DNA from: an uncultured Bacteroidota bacterium
Lineage (GTDB): Bacteria > Bacteroidota > Bacteroidia > Chitinophagales > Chitinophagaceae
DNA: 8,222 bases
Direction of reading: 5' to 3'
Assembly (NCBI GenBank): GCA_903835145.1
Contig: CAILMA010000367.1
Location: forward strand, 1 to 8,222
The translations under genes were made by a program, and so were the position numbers. Each line of letters starts with the position of its first letter. The first letter of the stretch is position 1. Of the stretch, positions 6,554-8,222 are shown one piece after another. The notes beneath the pieces are model-generated. The model did not search any database. It saw only the letters and a list, made by a program, of their open reading frames with translations, and was not told the DNA's origin.

Positions 6554-6569
6554 CGCCGCTAACACGGCG
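6554..6569. other. Small hairpin in the divergent intergenic region
   Basis: CGCCG (6554-6558) and CGGCG (6565-6569) form a 5-base GC stem with a 6-base loop. It is T-rich on both sides when read in either direction, so it could be a weak terminator or leader structure. It lies between the nuclease gene and the methyltransferase. The rest of the 222-base gap at 6362-6583 is AT-rich and has no convincing -33/-7 pair. Confidence 0.25.
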
Positions 6570-6578
6570 ATTTTCATC

Positions 6579-6586
6579 TAATTTTG
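6579..6586 (+). promoter_or_regulatory. TAATTTTG -7-like element overlapping the methyltransferase start
   Basis: TAATTTTG matches TAnnTTTG exactly, but no TTTG lies at the expected distance upstream. Its last three bases are the TTG proposed as the start codon. If it is a real -7 element, transcription would begin near 6593, downstream of that TTG. Confidence 0.3.
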
Positions 6587-7207
6587 CCATCAATTATCAT
6601 TAACGAAATATCCATCCTTTTGGAGCACAACAAACAGCATTTTATTTCCGACGAAGTTTTTGATGCCTTGTTCCCGGCATACATACAAAAATTGTCGGTT
6701 AAACATTGGACCCCTATTGCGATAGCTTTAAAGGCCGGGGCTTTCCTGGGTGGAAGTCCAGAATCGAGAGTAGTAGACATTGGCGCAGGAATAGGCAAGT
6801 TCTGTATCACCGCGAAAGCACATTTTGATGGTTATTTTACCGGCATAGAGCAACGGGCTAATTTTGTAAAAATTGGCAACCGGGTAATAAAAAAACTGGG
6901 GCTCAAGCAGGTCGAACTGCTTCAGGGAAACTTTACGGAAGTCGATTTTACCAGTTACACAGGCATATATTTTTACAATTCGTTTCATGAAAATATCGTA
7001 ATTGCAGACTCACTCGACAAAAAAATAGAGCGCTCCGAACAGTTATATAAAATATATGTTGAATGCCTGGAAGAGAAGCTGATTGGGATGCCGATTGGTA
7101 CGAAGTTGGCTACTTATTATATGTATGAAAGCGAAATGCCTGACTGCTATACATTGATTGAAACTCATTTTGATCGCTTGCTGTTATTTTGGATAAAAAC
7201 TGCCTGA
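6584..7207 (+). CDS. Class I SAM-dependent methyltransferase
   Basis: About 207 residues with a Rossmann-type methyltransferase core. Motif I is VVDIGAGIGKF (63-73), the acidic end of strand 2 is Glu89 (GIEQR), and a later GNF (115-117) and IYFYNSFHEN (128-137) correspond to the strand-4 region, with YNSFHEN in the place where other families have NPPY-like motifs. The N-terminal segment (EHNKQHFISDEVFDALFPAYIQKLSVKHWTP) is helical and reads like a genuine part of the protein. No signal peptide is present, so it is cytoplasmic. The substrate is not evident. The frame has no ATG between the in-frame stop at 6560 and the methyltransferase core. The best start is TTG at 6584, with ATT codons at 6581, 6593 and 6599 as less usual options. 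An upstream perfect TAnnTTTG element overlaps this TTG. The 119 bases after it, before the glycosyltransferase, show no terminator. Confidence 0.85.
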   Translation: MPSIIINEISILLEHNKQHFISDEVFDALFPAYIQKLSVKHWTPIAIALKAGAFLGGSPESRVVDIGAGIGKFCITAKAHFDGYFTGIEQRANFVKIGNRVIKKLGLKQVELLQGNFTEVDFTSYTGIYFYNSFHENIVIADSLDKKIERSEQLYKIYVECLEEKLIGMPIGTKLATYYMYESEMPDCYTLIETHFDRLLLFWIKTA

Positions 7208-7326
7208 CCATTAGCATTCGGTTAAATTATCAATTCAAAGTGCCGCTGTTTTAATTTCCCGCTTCAATTCTCCATCATTTGCGCTATTTTTACAGCGAAA
7301 GTTCTATATAAGCGTTATTTTTATAC

Positions 7327-8082
7327 ATGATTCGTCTCAGCATTGTCATTATTACTTTAAATGAAGAAAAGAACCTGGAGCGGTGCCTTCTTTCACTTAA
7401 GGATGTTGCAGATGAAATTATTATCGTCGATAGTTTTTCCACCGACAACACAGTTGCTATAGCCAAAAACCATAATGCGAAAGTCATCAATCATCCTTTC
7501 GAGGGTTACGGTGAGCAAAAAAACTTTGCAACTTCCCAGGCCGCTAACGATTGGGTGCTCTCCCTCGATGCCGACGAGGCGCTTACGCCTGAGCTGAGGC
7601 ACAGCATCATGAAAATGAAGCAGCAACCGGAGTATGATGTCTATGAAATGGCAAGGCTCACCAAGTATTGCGGCCAATGGATAAAACACAGTGGCTGGTA
7701 CCCCGATAGGCAAACGAGGCTGTATAACCGAACAAAGGGGCGGTGGATAGAGAAGAAAGTGCACGAATATTGGGAATTAACAGTTCCTGAAAAAAAGGGA
7801 CTGCTTGACGGGGACATGCTGCATTACAGCTTTTCCTCCATAAGTGAGCACCTGAAAAAAATAGAAAAATACTCCGAACTTGCGGCACGCGAGGCGGCTG
7901 CCAACAACAAAGACGTAACTATATTCAAGCTTTTGTTTTCTCCATTCTGGCATTTTTTTCACGAGTACTTTGTAAGAATGGGTTTTCTGGATGGGTTTTA
8001 CGGCTATATGATTTGTAAGTTGTCAGCCTACGCAGCTTTTAGCAAATGCAGCAAGACAAGGCTCTACATCAGAAATAAGTAA
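7327..8082 (+). CDS. Family 2 glycosyltransferase, WaaE/KdtX-like (LPS core type)
   Basis: This 251-residue GT-A fold enzyme belongs to the branch that includes LPS core beta-1,4-glucosyltransferases (WaaE/KdtX). It opens with SIVIITLNEEKNLERCL (5-21), followed by DEIIIVDSFSTDNTVAIA (29-46) and the metal/nucleotide-sugar motif LSLDADEALTP (78-88). Downstream are RQTRLYNRTKGRW (128-140) and VHEYWE (145-150), which form the acceptor side. The C-terminal segment (about 200-245, FSPFWHFFHEYFVRMGFLDG and onward) is aromatic and basic and typical of this subfamily. There are no clear transmembrane helices, so it is likely a cytoplasmic or peripheral inner-membrane enzyme that adds a sugar to a lipid-linked glycan. 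The length matches the family. The ATG at 7327 gives the conserved N-terminus. The donor and acceptor cannot be read from sequence, and no other glycan genes lie in the window. Confidence 0.92.
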   Translation: MIRLSIVIITLNEEKNLERCLLSLKDVADEIIIVDSFSTDNTVAIAKNHNAKVINHPFEGYGEQKNFATSQAANDWVLSLDADEALTPELRHSIMKMKQQPEYDVYEMARLTKYCGQWIKHSGWYPDRQTRLYNRTKGRWIEKKVHEYWELTVPEKKGLLDGDMLHYSFSSISEHLKKIEKYSELAAREAAANNKDVTIFKLLFSPFWHFFHEYFVRMGFLDGFYGYMICKLSAYAAFSKCSKTRLYIRNK

Positions 8083-8222
8083 ACGCTTAACTGGAAGCTG
8101 CAATAGTCGGCGACCAATCAACAGGACGGTCATGCCATAACGGTTTATATGCATTTTTGAATAACATCAGTTCCGCACCTTAACCTAAAGGATTCATAAC
8201 ATCTAAAACAATGCCATAAAAT
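8083..8222. other. Right-edge region without a convincing gene
   Basis: After the glycosyltransferase stop there are 140 bases to the window end. The only coding-like stretch is a minus-strand frame, ATG at 8167 to TAA at 8087 (26 codons, MLFKNAYKPLWHDRPVDWSP and onward), closed upstream by an in-frame TAA. It has balanced protein-like composition (Trp, Pro, His, Asp) but no recognised family and no promoter. It could be a small protein, a remnant of a C-terminus, or chance. No clear terminator hairpin was found for the glycosyltransferase. Confidence 0.3.

Noticed and set aside
7278..7312. TTTG with TATATAAG as a promoter for the glycosyltransferase
   Set aside because: The -7 half matches the consensus poorly and the spacing is at the upper limit, so I do not list it.
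1..8222. tRNA, rRNA, CRISPR, transposon or prophage signatures
   Set aside because: None were seen: no repeat arrays, no terminal inverted repeats around a transposase, no integrase, and no cloverleaf-like segment was noticed by eye.

Overview
The window looks like chromosomal DNA from a Bacteroidota bacterium, most likely in or near the Chitinophagaceae (an inference from protein families, not from a marker gene). The supporting signs are a type IX secretion (T9SS) sorting domain on a multicopper oxidase, a DUF3078 protein, an HYC_CC_PP-type small cysteine protein, lipoproteins with a CKK-type N-terminus, A/C-rich leaders without Shine-Dalgarno sequences, and a clear TTTG / TAnnTTTG (-33/-7) promoter.

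Layout. Positions 1-389 (minus) hold the N-terminal part of an exported DUF3078 protein that runs off the left edge. Positions 573-1441 (minus) hold a two-gene unit, an SRPBCC (START-like) protein followed by a MarR regulator, joined by a 4-base ATGA overlap. Its promoter at 1482-1512 contains a perfect 6+2+6 inverted repeat in the spacer, which is a good candidate operator for the MarR protein. Reading the other way, 1602-1994 encodes an HYC_CC_PP-type exported cysteine/histidine-rich protein, and 2147-3841 encodes a CueO-like multicopper oxidase with all four copper motifs and a C-terminal T9SS domain. Together these look like a small copper-handling module. A 12-bp stem hairpin at 3878-3908 separates this block from the convergent minus-strand block.

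The block at 3929-6361 (minus) holds a putative lipoprotein nuclease (DNA/RNA non-specific endonuclease with a DRGH motif and an N-terminal jelly-roll-like domain), followed 41 bases later by a lipoprotein predicted to be a beta-propeller. The obvious ATG and signal peptide of the nuclease are out of frame with the body by one base at a run of nine A residues directly after the ATG. This may be a sequencing indel, a phase-variable switch or a site of transcriptional slippage. Further right on the plus strand are a class I SAM-dependent methyltransferase (6584-7207) with no ATG start and a WaaE/KdtX-like family 2 glycosyltransferase (7327-8082). The last 140 bases hold no convincing gene, only a 26-codon minus-strand frame.

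No RNA gene, CRISPR array, insertion sequence or phage feature was seen. The window mostly holds known families. The points most worth checking are the A9 frameshift, the MarR operator, the copper pair, the repeat structure of the propeller lipoprotein and the non-ATG methyltransferase start.
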